Notes: a model not told the origin generated them from the letters alone. Positions 35,510-44,626 are shown, counted from the first letter of the stretch. The stretch: 64,000 bases of DNA from Oscillospiraceae bacterium (GCA_017472965.1 JAFUNR010000010.1:164450-228449), one strand, 5' to 3'. Program-made: numbers and translations.

Positions 35510-37021
35510 TTACCGCAGCTCCACCACATTGACGGAATGCGGAGCAAAGCGAATGCTCCCCTCAAAGGGTACCCATTCCGAAACCGTGATCCCGACCTGC
35601 GTCTGACCGATATCGTTGTAGGCATCCACAGACGGACCGTTCAGCGTATGGATGCGCATTTCCTTCGCCGCACCCTCCAGCATGGAAAACTGCACCGTCT
35701 GTTCCTTTTCCGGGTCTTTGTTGACGACGGCCGCGGCGTACTCACCGGCGCCGTATGTGATCGCGACATCCACAGCATCCACTGTCACCGCTTTGCCGCC
35801 GTCCTCGCCGGTCAGCACGGGGACACACTCGCTCCATGTATCCAGCACCGTTTCCTTCAGCAGATTGGCGTACAGTTCGAACACAAAATACTGCGGGCGC
35901 AGCACAATGCCGTCCTTGTGGGTGAAAATCGCGCCGCGGGTATTGACCACCGGCGAAAAGCACGCCATACCCACGATGTCGCAGTTGCGCAGACAGGTGT
36001 TGAGGAATGCCGCGGAGAATACGGCATCCGCCATGGTATAGGTGGCATTGATATCGTTGCAGTTGCGGGCAGCGATCACATTTTCCTCATAAAATTTCTT
36101 ATCCTCGCGACGCTTAGGCTCGCGCTCCCAGATATCGATAATATTCGGATGGTGCCAGCCGCGCAGGTTCCATTCATCAAAGGCGATCTTGATCTGTTTT
36201 TCCAGACCGCAGGCTGTCAGCACAGCACGCACAAAATCGATTTTGTCGCTGATCCGCTCACCGGTACGCAGCATAACGGTATTGTAATCCGCATGACGGT
36301 ATCCATCAGGAGAACCGTCCCAGTATCCATGGATGGAGATCCAATCCAGATATTTTCCCGCTGTGCGCAGCAGGTTCAGATTCCAGTCCAGATCGTCCAG
36401 CGCCGCAGCGGAAAGCTCCAATGTGGGATCCACTCGCAGCATCATTTTTGCCGATTCGCGCACCAGCGAGCCCCATTGCTCCGCGCTCCACGAGCCGATC
36501 TCGTGCTCGCCCCAGTTTTCATTGCCGATGCTCCAGAATTTGACTGCATGAGGCTTTTCGCTGCCGTTGGCGATGCGCTCGCGGGCAAAGCGGCCCATAT
36601 TCTCCAGATTACAATATTCCACCCAGTCGCTCATCTGCTCCGGTGTACCGGTGCCGGCATTGGTGCAGATATATGGCTCACAATCCAGCTTGCGGCAGAA
36701 TTTTATAAATTCATCCGTACCGAATTCATTGGATTCCTCCACACGCCACGCCTTATCGAAATTGGGCAAACGCTCCTTGCCCACACCCAGCTTCCAATCG
36801 TAGGCGGAAACATAGCATCCGCCGGGCCAGCGGATGATGGGAGGTTTAATGCGGCGCAGCGCCTCCAGCACATCAGTGCGAAACCCCTCCTCATCCGCAA
36901 ATCGGGAGGTGGGATCATAAACGCCGCCATATACCTGCCGATGGAAATGCTCCAGAAAATGGCCGTACAGCATTCTGTCAGCCTTGCCCACACTGTGCGC
37001 CGGATGGAATATGATTTTCAT
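35510..37021 (-). CDS. alpha-L-arabinofuranosidase, GH51 family
   Basis: A 503-residue intracellular enzyme releasing arabinofuranose from arabinan or arabinoxylan oligosaccharides. YGHFLEHFHRQVYGGVYDP near the N-terminus and RWPGGCYVSAYDWKLGVG are family hallmarks. The acid/base glutamate is E168 in SIGNENWG and the nucleophile E283 in AFDEWNLRGW. The C-terminal beta-sandwich ends at VPFEGSIRFAPHSVNVVELR (20 residues). GAAAGGA precedes the ATG. It heads an operon with the GH106-like enzyme and an AraC regulator. Confidence 0.93.
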   Translation of the reverse strand: MKIIFHPAHSVGKADRMLYGHFLEHFHRQVYGGVYDPTSRFADEEGFRTDVLEALRRIKPPIIRWPGGCYVSAYDWKLGVGKERLPNFDKAWRVEESNEFGTDEFIKFCRKLDCEPYICTNAGTGTPEQMSDWVEYCNLENMGRFARERIANGSEKPHAVKFWSIGNENWGEHEIGSWSAEQWGSLVRESAKMMLRVDPTLELSAAALDDLDWNLNLLRTAGKYLDWISIHGYWDGSPDGYRHADYNTVMLRTGERISDKIDFVRAVLTACGLEKQIKIAFDEWNLRGWHHPNIIDIWEREPKRREDKKFYEENVIAARNCNDINATYTMADAVFSAAFLNTCLRNCDIVGMACFSPVVNTRGAIFTHKDGIVLRPQYFVFELYANLLKETVLDTWSECVPVLTGEDGGKAVTVDAVDVAITYGAGEYAAAVVNKDPEKEQTVQFSMLEGAAKEMRIHTLNGPSVDAYNDIGQTQVGITVSEWVPFEGSIRFAPHSVNVVELR

Positions 37022-37074
37022 ACACTTTTTCCTTTCTATTTACCGGATCGAATCGTTTTTTCGTTTATGCATCT

Positions 37075-37103
37075 ATTTTACAAAAAAACACCGCCGTCTA
37101 CAA
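37075..37103 (-). promoter_or_regulatory. promoter of the GH51 operon
   Basis: On the minus strand: TTGTAG, 17-base spacer, TAAAAT, about 54 bases upstream of the GH51 start. Confidence 0.6.
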
Positions 37104-37181
37104 TTGTCTTTTCCGCAGATATTTCCCAGCGGTTTTTGTACACAAAGACAAACCTCTGCACTATATGTCAAACAGATAACA

Positions 37182-37214
37182 GAAAATCGCTCCGGCATAT
37201 GCAGCCGGAGCGAT
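37182..37214 (-). terminator. terminator of the ThuA operon
   Basis: ATCGCTCCGGC pairs exactly with GCCGGAGCGAT (11 bp, 7-base loop). On the minus strand it is followed by TTTTCTGTT. It lies 15 bases after the ThuA-like stop codon. Confidence 0.8.
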
Positions 37215-37228
37215 CGTCCTTGGCGGAA

Positions 37229-37936
37229 TTATTTTTCCAGAGAGGGGAAATTGGGGCAGCTGATCTCGTACTTTTTGGTGGGACAGGCCCAGACCACGGC
37301 ATTGCGGATCACCTGCTGCACAACGGGATGTCTGTACACCGGGTTGGATTCGTGACCCGGCTGGAAGTAGAAAATACGGCCGTTGCCGCGGGTGTAGGTC
37401 ACACCGCTGCGGAACACCTCGCCGCCGGCAAACCAGCCCATAAAGACCACATCCTCGGGGGTGGGGATATCAAACGGCTCACCGTACATCTCTTCTTTCT
37501 CGATCTCGAAATGCTCGGGAATACCCTGTGCGATGGGATGGGAGGGCTTGACCACCCAGATACGCTCACGGTCATCATCGCGCCATTTCAGATTGCAGGT
37601 GGTGCCCAGCATGGTGCGGAAGATCTTGGAGTGGTGGCCGGAGTGCAGCACGATCAGACCCATACCCTCCCAGATGCGCTTCTGCACACGGGCAACGACC
37701 TCGTCGCTGACCAGATGATGTGCCATATGGCCCCACCAGATCAGCACATCGGTATTATCCAGCACTTCCTGGGTCAGGCCATGCTCAAACTCAAAAAGAT
37801 TGGCGGTACGCACAACGATATCATCGCATTCCAGAAATTCCTTGATGCAGTTGTGGATACCGTCGGGATACACGGCGCGGATCTCTTCGTGCTCACGCTC
37901 GTGCACAAATTCATTCCATACGGTTACACGGATCAT
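37229..37936 (-). CDS. ThuA-like domain protein
   Basis: A 235-residue protein of the ThuA family (class-I glutamine-amidotransferase-like fold). [27 protein letters not shown] (first part quoted), [26 protein letters not shown] and the final [19 protein letters not shown] are characteristic. ThuA proteins take part in metabolism of 3-keto sugars formed by Gfo/Idh-type oxidoreductases. AAGGAGG precedes the ATG. It is the last gene of a three-gene operon with a Gfo/Idh/MocA enzyme and a sugar isomerase-like protein. The reaction here is not established. Confidence 0.87.
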   Translation of the reverse strand: MIRVTVWNEFVHEREHEEIRAVYPDGIHNCIKEFLECDDIVVRTANLFEFEHGLTQEVLDNTDVLIWWGHMAHHLVSDEVVARVQKRIWEGMGLIVLHSGHHSKIFRTMLGTTCNLKWRDDDRERIWVVKPSHPIAQGIPEHFEIEKEEMYGEPFDIPTPEDVVFMGWFAGGEVFRSGVTYTRGNGRIFYFQPGHESNPVYRHPVVQQVIRNAVVWACPTKKYEISCPNFPSLEK

Positions 37937-38000
37937 GGAAATATCCTCCTTTTATGCAGGCACGGCGGAGTGCGGGGACTCCGCCGTTTTGTGGCAGGGA

Positions 38001-39149
38001 TCACACTTCGGGGACAACGATCTCCACTTCGCGGCCCAGCTCGGCAGACTTGACGATGCCGTCGATGATAGCCTGGTTGTAGACGATCTCGCTGGAGGGC
38101 ACAGTGGCCTCGCCGCCGGTCTGCACAGCGTTGATGAAGGAGCGCAGCTTCTTGTAGAACAGGTCGCCGCCGTCATCGATCAGGGGCACAGTATAGCTGA
38201 CCTTGCTGCCGGCCACATTCTTGTAAACGGTCAGAGGCTTGTCAAAGCTGCCGTTCCAGCACTCGGTGCTGGGGATGCGCAGACCACCCTTGGTGCCCAG
38301 GATCAGAGCATCGCCGGCGGTATCCATGTTCATATCCCAGCTGATACGGAAGTCCAGAATGATGCCGCCCTCCAGACGGACGAACGCAGCGGCGAAATCA
38401 TCCACGGCAAACTTCTCGGCATACTCGGGATGGCCGGGATAGGTGGCAGGATCCTTACCGAAGAAATCAGACTTATAGCCGGAGACGGTCAGGGGCTTCG
38501 GATAGCCCACAGCACCCAGCAGCATATCCAGAGAGTAGGAACCGATATCGCCCACAGCGCCGATGCCGGCAGTTTCCTTCTCGATGAAGGAGGTGCCGAA
38601 GGGAGTGGGGATGCCGCCGCGGCGGCCGCCGCCGGCCTGCAGATAGTAGATATCACCCAGCTCGCCGGATTCCACGATCTCCCTGATCTTCTTCATGTTG
38701 GCGCTCATACGGGGCTGGAAGCCGATGGTCAGGATCTTGCCGCTGGCCTTCTCCGCCTTCATGACGGCAATGGCTTCGTCCAGCGTAACAGTGAAGGGCT
38801 TCTCCAGCATGACATTGACGCCGTGCTCCAGAGCGTAGATGGCGCAGGGGGCGTGCTGGCAGTTGTAGGTACAGATGGAGACGGCATCCAGATCCTCGGC
38901 ATCGATCATTGCACGGTCATTGGGATAGAAGCGAACGCCCTCGACACCGCACTTTGCCATCAAAGCCTCGGCCTTGCCGGGGATCAGGTCGGCAGCAGCA
39001 ACGATCTCCACATCCGGCATACGCAGGTACTCGATGATGTGAGCCTCGGCGATCCAGCCGGTACCGATGATACCGACCTTGATCTTCTTCTCACCGGCAG
39101 CGGCAACGCTGTTGTCGGTCTCTTTGAAACGGTTCAGAATGTCAGCCAT
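38001..39149 (-). CDS. Gfo/Idh/MocA family oxidoreductase
   Basis: A 382-residue NAD(P)-dependent oxidoreductase. The Rossmann motif GIIGTGWIAEAHI lies at about residues 27-39. VMLEKPFTVTLDEA has the conserved EKP motif with the catalytic lysine, and the C-terminal substrate domain carries GDIGSYSLDMLLGAVG. Its 20-residue N-terminal extension is not a signal peptide. AAAGGAG precedes the ATG. It lies between the sugar isomerase-like gene (gap 46 bases) and the ThuA-like gene (gap 64 bases). Oxidation of a sugar or glycoside hydroxyl, possibly at C3, is inferred. Confidence 0.9.
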   Translation of the reverse strand: MADILNRFKETDNSVAAAGEKKIKVGIIGTGWIAEAHIIEYLRMPDVEIVAAADLIPGKAEALMAKCGVEGVRFYPNDRAMIDAEDLDAVSICTYNCQHAPCAIYALEHGVNVMLEKPFTVTLDEAIAVMKAEKASGKILTIGFQPRMSANMKKIREIVESGELGDIYYLQAGGGRRGGIPTPFGTSFIEKETAGIGAVGDIGSYSLDMLLGAVGYPKPLTVSGYKSDFFGKDPATYPGHPEYAEKFAVDDFAAAFVRLEGGIILDFRISWDMNMDTAGDALILGTKGGLRIPSTECWNGSFDKPLTVYKNVAGSKVSYTVPLIDDGGDLFYKKLRSFINAVQTGGEATVPSSEIVYNQAIIDGIVKSAELGREVEIVVPEV

Positions 39150-39195
39150 GATAATTTCTCCTTTTCCTTATATAAAATGATTTATACTGACGGAC

Positions 39196-40011
39196 TCAGA
39201 TCAGGGTGCGCAGATAGTTGACGCTCAGTTCAGCACACTGCAGCGGGGTACGGTCGATGCTGGGCTGATCCTGCTCCACCACGACCCATTCAGCACCGGC
39301 ATCCTCGGAGGCATTCAGAATACCGTACCAGTCCTGCTTACCGTAGCCGACGGGACGGAACTCAAAAGCCTTGGCATCCGCAGTGGCGCCGCCGTTATCG
39401 ATACCGATCAGGGCATACATATTCTCCGCCTTGCTGCCGACGAAATCCTTCAGATGCACCAGTGGGGCACGGCCGGAATACTTACGCACATAGCCGGCGG
39501 GATCTTCGCCGCCCACATTGACCCAGCAGGTATCCAGCTCGGTGGCCAGCAGATCGGCAGGAACGGTATCATACAGGATATCCAGCGCATACTTGCCGTC
39601 CACCTTCAGGAACTCGAAATCGTGGTTGTGGTACAGCAGCTGCATACCCAGAGCTTTCGCCTTTTCGCCCAGCACCTTTGCGCCGGCGATCACCTCGTCG
39701 AATTTTTCTGCGCCGGGGCGGTATTCCTCGGTCAGGTAGGGAATGGCAACATACTTGCAGCCGATGGCGGCATAGTCTGCCAGCAGATCGGGATTTTCCA
39801 TCATATCCACAAAGGGAACATGCGCAGAGATGGGTACCAGCTCCAGTTCGGCACACCAGGCCCTGATATCCGCAGGGGCATTGCCGTACAGGCCGGCAAA
39901 CTCCACGCCGTCATAGCCCAGTTCTTTTACCTTTTTCAGGGTGCCGTAAAAGTCCTTTTCCAGGTCATCGCGCACGGAATAGACCTGCAGGGCGATGGGG
40001 AATTTCTTCAT
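39196..40011 (-). CDS. sugar phosphate isomerase/epimerase family TIM-barrel protein
   Basis: A 271-residue AP-endonuclease-2-type barrel. FPIALQVYSVRDDLEKDFYG, YDGVEFAGLYG, LLYHNHDFEF, ATELDTCWVNVGGEDP and LVHLKDF show the expected metal ligands in order. The start MKKFPI at 40011 has GAAGGA upstream; the long upstream extension to 40242 has no ribosome site and overlaps the promoter. It is the first gene of the operon with Gfo/Idh/MocA and ThuA. Relatives act as keto-sugar isomerases, epimerases or lyases; the substrate is unknown. Confidence 0.88.
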   Translation of the reverse strand: MKKFPIALQVYSVRDDLEKDFYGTLKKVKELGYDGVEFAGLYGNAPADIRAWCAELELVPISAHVPFVDMMENPDLLADYAAIGCKYVAIPYLTEEYRPGAEKFDEVIAGAKVLGEKAKALGMQLLYHNHDFEFLKVDGKYALDILYDTVPADLLATELDTCWVNVGGEDPAGYVRKYSGRAPLVHLKDFVGSKAENMYALIGIDNGGATADAKAFEFRPVGYGKQDWYGILNASEDAGAEWVVVEQDQPSIDRTPLQCAELSVNYLRTLI

Positions 40012-40069
40012 CTTGTTTTCCTTCTTTCCTGCCCTTTTGCCTTTTTGGGCAAAGAGCATTAGTTTACAA

Positions 40070-40102
40070 TTTACATTATAGAAAAAATGTGCTATAATGC
40101 AA
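40070..40102. promoter_or_regulatory. overlapping divergent promoters
   Basis: Plus strand: TTTACA (40070-40075), 17-base spacer, TATAAT (40093-40098) toward the AraC gene. Minus strand: TTGCAT (40102-40097), 16-base spacer, TATAAT (40080-40075) toward the isomerase operon. The two promoters overlap almost completely, so only one polymerase can occupy the site at a time. Confidence 0.75.
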
Positions 40103-40158
40103 GACAGAATCGGTGCTTTTCTGGACAAAAATTGCGTTTTTGACAAGGAGAACCTTTC

Positions 40159-40962
40159 ATGTCCTTTTTTTACGAATCCAAAGACCGGCTGGAGTGCAAC
40201 GTTTTTTCCGCGCTGACCTACGGCGATCACTTTCACGACCATCTGGAAATGTTTCTATTGGAGACCGGTCGGACCAATGCCCGGGTGAACGGTGTGGAAT
40301 ACCCCATGCAGGCCGGCGATATTTTTCTGGCGTTCCCCAATCAGATCCACTCCTATCAGGAATCGGTGGACTGCAGCGGCGTTATCTGTATCTTCCCCTA
40401 TCGCCCGTTTGAAGATCTGACACCGCTGTTTCGCCGGTATGTGCCATCCTCCCCCATCATCCATGCGGATGCGATCCCCGCACAGGCTGCGCCGCTGTTC
40501 CGACTGACCTACAACGCCATGCAGCTGGAACAGCCATACCGCGAAGCGGTGATGAAAGGCTATCTGAGTGTGATCCTTGGGTTGATCCTGCCAAAGATGG
40601 AGCTGCAGGATTCCGGTGAAGCCAGCTCCGATACGGTGCAGAGCATTCTGCGCTACTGCGCCGAAAACTACCAGCAGGATCTGACACTGGAAACGGTGGC
40701 CGCCGAGCTTCACATCAGCAAATACCATATCTCTCACCTGTTCAGTCAGAAGATCCGCATCGGCTTCAACGATTTCATCAACATGCTGCGGGTACAGGAG
40801 GCCTGCCGCCAGCTTAAGCAGGGCATCGGCATCACGCAGGCCTCGGTACAGGCAGGCTTCAACTCCATCCGCAGCTTTAACCGGGTGTTTTTGAAGCAGA
40901 CCGGCATGACGCCGCTGAAATACCAGAAAAAATACAGAACGGAAACCGGAACCAACGCATAA
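40159..40962 (+). CDS. AraC family regulator with N-terminal cupin
   Basis: A 267-residue regulator. The N-terminal cupin contains HFHDHLEMFLLETG and MQAGDIFLAFPNQIHSY. The C-terminal double helix-turn-helix reads LETVAAELHISKYHISHLF and ASVQAGFNSIRSFNRVFLKQTGMTPLKY (first part quoted). AAGGAG lies 9 bases before the ATG. It is divergent from the isomerase/Gfo-Idh/ThuA operon and is its likely activator. Confidence 0.92.
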   Translation: MSFFYESKDRLECNVFSALTYGDHFHDHLEMFLLETGRTNARVNGVEYPMQAGDIFLAFPNQIHSYQESVDCSGVICIFPYRPFEDLTPLFRRYVPSSPIIHADAIPAQAAPLFRLTYNAMQLEQPYREAVMKGYLSVILGLILPKMELQDSGEASSDTVQSILRYCAENYQQDLTLETVAAELHISKYHISHLFSQKIRIGFNDFINMLRVQEACRQLKQGIGITQASVQAGFNSIRSFNRVFLKQTGMTPLKYQKKYRTETGTNA

Positions 40963-40981
40963 ACGGAAAGGACGGAAAGTG

Positions 40982-41146
40982 ATGCATAAATTTATTATCG
41001 CAGCGCTTGTCATTGTGCTGGGCATCGTCTTTGGCCGGCTGATGGGAAATACCGCCTACAGCATTCACCACGCCAAAACCACCGGCAAGGCTCTGCACAG
41101 CGAAAAAGACCGGGAAGCGGCTGATATTGAAAGATTTTCCCGTTGA
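40982..41146 (+). CDS. small single-pass membrane protein
   Basis: A 54-residue ORF. Residues 4-22 are a continuous hydrophobic segment (FIIAALVIVLGIVFGRLMG) followed by a polar, basic and acidic tail. A purine-rich AAAGGACGGAAAG precedes the ATG, 19 bases after the AraC stop, and a strong terminator follows 17 bases after the stop. This arrangement supports real translation. I do not recognise the family. Confidence 0.55.
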   Translation: MHKFIIAALVIVLGIVFGRLMGNTAYSIHHAKTTGKALHSEKDREAADIERFSR

Positions 41147-41162
41147 TCCCATCAAAAATACC

Positions 41163-41210
41163 AAAAGCACATCGGCAGCTCCGTTTCGGGAACAGCCGAT
41201 GTGCTTTTTT
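41163..41210. terminator. bidirectional terminator
   Basis: AAAAGCACATCGGC pairs with GCCGATGTGCTTTT, followed by TT on the plus strand and by A/T-rich sequence on the other. It serves the AraC/small-protein unit and the convergent DegT gene. Confidence 0.85.
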
Positions 41211-41224
41211 ATCTGTTATATCGG

Positions 41225-42544
41225 TTATTCGTTGGTGGTGCCGTGCCAGCGGCCGCCCTGCTTTTTATCCAGATCATCCGCCAGCAGCTGCTCGTGGTTT
41301 TCGATGACCTTGCGCACGGCGGCGGCATAGGTTTCGATCCATTCCGGCTCGAAATGCTTGAACCATGGCACAGAGAAACACTCGATGGCTTCGGAGGGCT
41401 TCAGCTTTTCATCGTCGATGCGGACATCACGGTCATTAAAGGCGATACGGCTGGGCTTGCCGATACCGAACAAATCGAAATTCTTGAAGAACGGATGGGT
41501 GTGCAGGCAGAAGTTGCCGCCATCCCAGCTGTCCAGACCTTCGGCGCGCAGTGCCTCACAGAATCGCTTGACGGAAAGCCCGCCCAGCTCTTCGCCGTGG
41601 AAAACGCCGTGGGGGCAGTACCAGCCTGCCATGTTGCTGCCGGTGCTCTCGTCCACGCGGATGGCACGGATACCGGGCAGACCCTCCAGCAGATCCCAGA
41701 AATAATTCATGGCCTTGCGGATCTCGGCGCAGCGCTGGTCATAGTATTTCAGCTGCACACGGCCCAGAGCGCTGCACACCTGATTGGCTCTGCCCTTGAC
41801 GCCGCCCAGTGCAATATGAGCAAACTGGCGCAGATCGGTGTCCTCGGTGATATACTTATCATTGTTGCGCTCATAGTGGCCGAAAGCCATGGCACGCTCA
41901 TACAGCTTGCGGTCATCGGTAACCAGCATACCGATCTCACCGGCGGCAAAGGATTTCCAGCTCATCATGCTCATGGCTGCGATATGGCCGAAGGTGCCCA
42001 CCTTTTTGCCCTTGTACATACCGCCGTGGGCATGGGAAACATCCTCGATCACATACAGGTTGTGCTTGTTGGCAAATTCCATGATGGGATCCATATCGCA
42101 GGGATAGCCGAAGTAATGCACCACCATGATGGCCTTGGTTCGGGGCGACAGGCAGCGCTCCAGATCCTTCGGATCCATGCTCAGGTTTTCATCGATGTTG
42201 CAAAATACTGCAGAGGCGCCAAAGTTGATGGCCTGCGACACGCTGCCCCAGTAGGTCTTGGTGGGGCAGATGATCTCGTCGCCTACACCAAGGCCGATGG
42301 CGAACATGGCGGCAGTCAGCGACATGGTGCCATTGCAGTAGGCGATGGCGTATTCTCTGCCCTGCCATGCGGCGAATTCCTCCTGAAATTTTTCGGTGAT
42401 ATCCAGACCGGAGAAGGCGTTGCGGCGGATGACATCCAGAGCGGCATCCTCATCCTCCTGCGTGCGGATGGGCCAGCCGAACAGATGGTCGGTGGGAGCA
42501 TCCTTGACAACGGGCGTACCGCCCAGCAGTGCCAGTTTTTCCAT
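41225..42544 (-). CDS. DegT/DnrJ/EryC1/StrS family aminotransferase-like protein
   Basis: A 439-residue PLP-type protein. LALLGGTPVVKDAP at the N-terminus, the AIAYCNGTMSLTAAMFAIGLGVGDEIICP region (first part quoted) and YVIEDVSHAHGG (the cofactor-contacting Asp) fit the family; SMMSWKSFAAGEIGM contains the expected PLP lysine. Family members aminate keto-sugars or, in some branches, act as dehydratases. AAAGGAG lies 8 bases before the ATG at 42544. It is downstream of an amidohydrolase gene in the same operon, so it probably acts on a catabolic rather than cell-envelope substrate. That is inference. Confidence 0.85.
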   Translation of the reverse strand: MEKLALLGGTPVVKDAPTDHLFGWPIRTQEDEDAALDVIRRNAFSGLDITEKFQEEFAAWQGREYAIAYCNGTMSLTAAMFAIGLGVGDEIICPTKTYWGSVSQAINFGASAVFCNIDENLSMDPKDLERCLSPRTKAIMVVHYFGYPCDMDPIMEFANKHNLYVIEDVSHAHGGMYKGKKVGTFGHIAAMSMMSWKSFAAGEIGMLVTDDRKLYERAMAFGHYERNNDKYITEDTDLRQFAHIALGGVKGRANQVCSALGRVQLKYYDQRCAEIRKAMNYFWDLLEGLPGIRAIRVDESTGSNMAGWYCPHGVFHGEELGGLSVKRFCEALRAEGLDSWDGGNFCLHTHPFFKNFDLFGIGKPSRIAFNDRDVRIDDEKLKPSEAIECFSVPWFKHFEPEWIETYAAAVRKVIENHEQLLADDLDKKQGGRWHGTTNE

Positions 42545-42592
42545 GGTATGTACTCCTTTATCCATTTTCAATGTGTATCGGTTTTATAAAGC

Positions 42593-43513
42593 TCAGGCCT
42601 TTTCCAGATCCAGCTTCAGCAGCTCAATGGCGTTGTTGCGCACGATCTTCGCATAGTTCTCCGCACTGATCATGCCGTCTGCCAGCATCTTTTTCAGGAA
42701 AGCATCAAACTCATACTGATGGGTGTTGCCGGCGGCACAGATATCGCAGCCGTAGAGGATACGGTCGGAGAATTCCTCAATAAAGCGGGCGGCGTGCTCG
42801 GGATCACGGCGCAGCGCATTCATACCGCTGCCGGCAGAAAGATCGCAGTAAAGGTTGCCGTACTCCCGCATCAGCTCCACCAGACGGCCGGGTGTGACCT
42901 TGCCCTGCGGATAGCCGTTGCGCTGCTCGAGCACATCCTGCAAATCGGCAGACATCTCTGCCCAGAAGGGCTGCGAATGGCCAAGGATCTTCAGCGCCGG
43001 ATGCTTTTTCAGCATTTTTTCCAGACGCGGCAGGCCGATCTCATCCACGATGCCGTAGTTATAGCGCAGCTTCGGGGAGATGTGGATGGTGACGGGCATA
43101 TCCAGTGCCGCACAGTGGCCAAACAGGTTATCCACCAGCGGATCATCCGCATACAGATTGGCAGTCAGCTCGCCAACGCCCCTTGCGCCGAGCTTTTTGT
43201 AGTGCTGCAAAAACCAGGAAAGATCGCCATCCGGTGCGTGCATACCCGTGCGCGGATCCACGCCGCAGAACCAGACGAACCGATCCGGATTTGCATCGGC
43301 AACATGCTTGGTGGCCTCGCTGCTCATATTGGAGCAGTTGCCTTCCACAGCGGAGATCGGCAGAAGCAGACCCATTTCGATATCCAGCCGGTCGTATATC
43401 TCCAGCAGCTCCGGTCCGGAAAGCATCCGCTGGTTGGTGATCCAGTGCGGCGGGAAGGATTCCGGAAAAGCTGTTGCATGGGCATGGATATCGATCTTTT
43501 TGATGACGCTCAT
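42593..43513 (-). CDS. amidohydrolase family 2 protein
   Basis: A 306-residue metal-dependent barrel of the amidohydrolase-2 (ACMSD/decarboxylase-like) family. KIDIHAHA gives the HxH metal ligands, GVGELTANLYADDP follows, the ligand H is in MPVTIHISP, KILGHSQPFWAEM carries another histidine, and the final aspartate lies in RILYGCDICA. AAAGGAG is 10 bases before the ATG at 43513. It shares an operon with the DegT-type gene and is clearly related to the amidohydrolase at 46321-47229. Hydrolase, decarboxylase or lactonase activity cannot be told apart. Confidence 0.85.
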   Translation of the reverse strand: MSVIKKIDIHAHATAFPESFPPHWITNQRMLSGPELLEIYDRLDIEMGLLLPISAVEGNCSNMSSEATKHVADANPDRFVWFCGVDPRTGMHAPDGDLSWFLQHYKKLGARGVGELTANLYADDPLVDNLFGHCAALDMPVTIHISPKLRYNYGIVDEIGLPRLEKMLKKHPALKILGHSQPFWAEMSADLQDVLEQRNGYPQGKVTPGRLVELMREYGNLYCDLSAGSGMNALRRDPEHAARFIEEFSDRILYGCDICAAGNTHQYEFDAFLKKMLADGMISAENYAKIVRNNAIELLKLDLEKA

Positions 43514-43600
43514 AGCATTCACGCTCCTTTTTATGCACCGACGGTCCTCCCGGCGGTGCGGCATTCTTTTCCCTGTTATAATAATAACGCTTTTCAACAA

Positions 43601-43629
43601 AAATAAGCAATGCGCTGCATTGCTTATTT
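43601..43629 (-). terminator. perfect hairpin overlapping the AraC stop codon
   Basis: AAATAAGCAATGC and GCATTGCTTATTT form an exact 13-bp stem with a 3-base loop. The AraC stop codon (43624-43626) lies inside one arm. On the minus strand a T-rich stretch follows. It is most likely the terminator of the AraC gene; an operator role for the amidohydrolase/DegT operon is an alternative. Confidence 0.6.
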
Positions 43630-44505
43630 CGTGGAAGATATTGCTCGATTTTGCCACGGAGAGACCCCGTATTGGTTCTTATAGCACCGGCAGAAGTATC
43701 TTTCATCGGAAAATCCGCACTGCCATGCAATGGAAGCAATGCTCTTCGAGGTACCCGTAAGCAGGATGTGTGCCAGCCGCAGCCGGTAATTGGTAATATA
43801 CTGCACCGCTGTCATGCCCACGGCACGCTTGAACACACGGCAGAAATGGTGCTTGCTGACACTGCACTCCGCCGCCAGCTCATCCAGCGAAATATGCTGG
43901 TTGTAGGATGCATGGATTCGCCGTATGGCCGGATCGATGATCTCGTAAAAGCGAATATTTTCATCGCTGACGTTGGCCGAGCGCTCCGGCGCAAGATGGT
44001 GACGCAGCAGATGTACAAAGAGCTGCTGCAGCAGAGCCTCCTGCGCATAGCGGCGGAACTCATCCGGCCTGCGGTTTTCTTCCAGAATCGCCTGCAGCAG
44101 GGCGGTAAGCTGTGCATCCCCGCGGATCAGGTTGACAAAGCGCAGCCCCCGCGCAATGAGCAGATGCCGCAGATCCAACCCCTGCGGATTGGCAGCAGTA
44201 AACACATCCAGTCCGATCATAAACAGGTGATATTTGCCTTTTTTCTCATCCAGCTTGACGGTGGAATGAAATTCATAGGGGTTGATAACGATGATATCCC
44301 CCTCGCCGGCTACGATCGTATCGGTATCCACCACCAGTGTAGAGCCGCCTTCATAAAAAAGCTTGATCTCCAGTGCTTCGTGAAACACCTGTGAGGTACG
44401 GGCATTGTTATCCACCCACGAAACACGCCCCTCGTGCACAAGCAGCCGCAGACCATCCTCTGCGAAAGCGATCTTCTGGTAGATATCGCCGTTTTTTTCC
44501 GCCAT
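43624..44505 (-). CDS. AraC family regulator with cupin sensor
   Basis: A 293-residue regulator. The N-terminal cupin includes EGDIIVINPYEFHSTVKLDE. The C-terminal DNA-binding region reads LDELAAECSVSKHHFCRVFKRAVGMTAVQY (first part quoted) and IAWQCGFSDERYFCRCYKNQYGVSP. GGAGGGG precedes the ATG. It lies directly upstream of the amidohydrolase/DegT operon on the same strand and is its likely activator. Confidence 0.9.
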   Translation of the reverse strand: MAEKNGDIYQKIAFAEDGLRLLVHEGRVSWVDNNARTSQVFHEALEIKLFYEGGSTLVVDTDTIVAGEGDIIVINPYEFHSTVKLDEKKGKYHLFMIGLDVFTAANPQGLDLRHLLIARGLRFVNLIRGDAQLTALLQAILEENRRPDEFRRYAQEALLQQLFVHLLRHHLAPERSANVSDENIRFYEIIDPAIRRIHASYNQHISLDELAAECSVSKHHFCRVFKRAVGMTAVQYITNYRLRLAHILLTGTSKSIASIAWQCGFSDERYFCRCYKNQYGVSPWQNRAISSTK

Positions 44506-44537
44506 GGGTGCGCCCCTCCTCTCCGTCAGTTTTCTTT

Positions 44538-44566
44538 ATTATACGCCGCAAGACCGGCGGTTGCAA
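44538..44566 (-). promoter_or_regulatory. promoter of the AraC gene
   Basis: On the minus strand: TTGCAA, 17-base spacer, TATAAT, about 32 bases before the start codon. Confidence 0.7.
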
Positions 44567-44626
44567 GACGGATTTTACACAGCAGGCGCTTTCGTAAGCC
44601 GCTTTTTTCCAACGGTTTTCCTTATA

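Noticed and set aside
35537-38053. An 838-residue plus-strand open frame
   Set aside because: Antisense to GH51 and the ThuA-like gene, running across their promoter and terminator; low-complexity His/Gln/Ile composition typical of a shadow frame.
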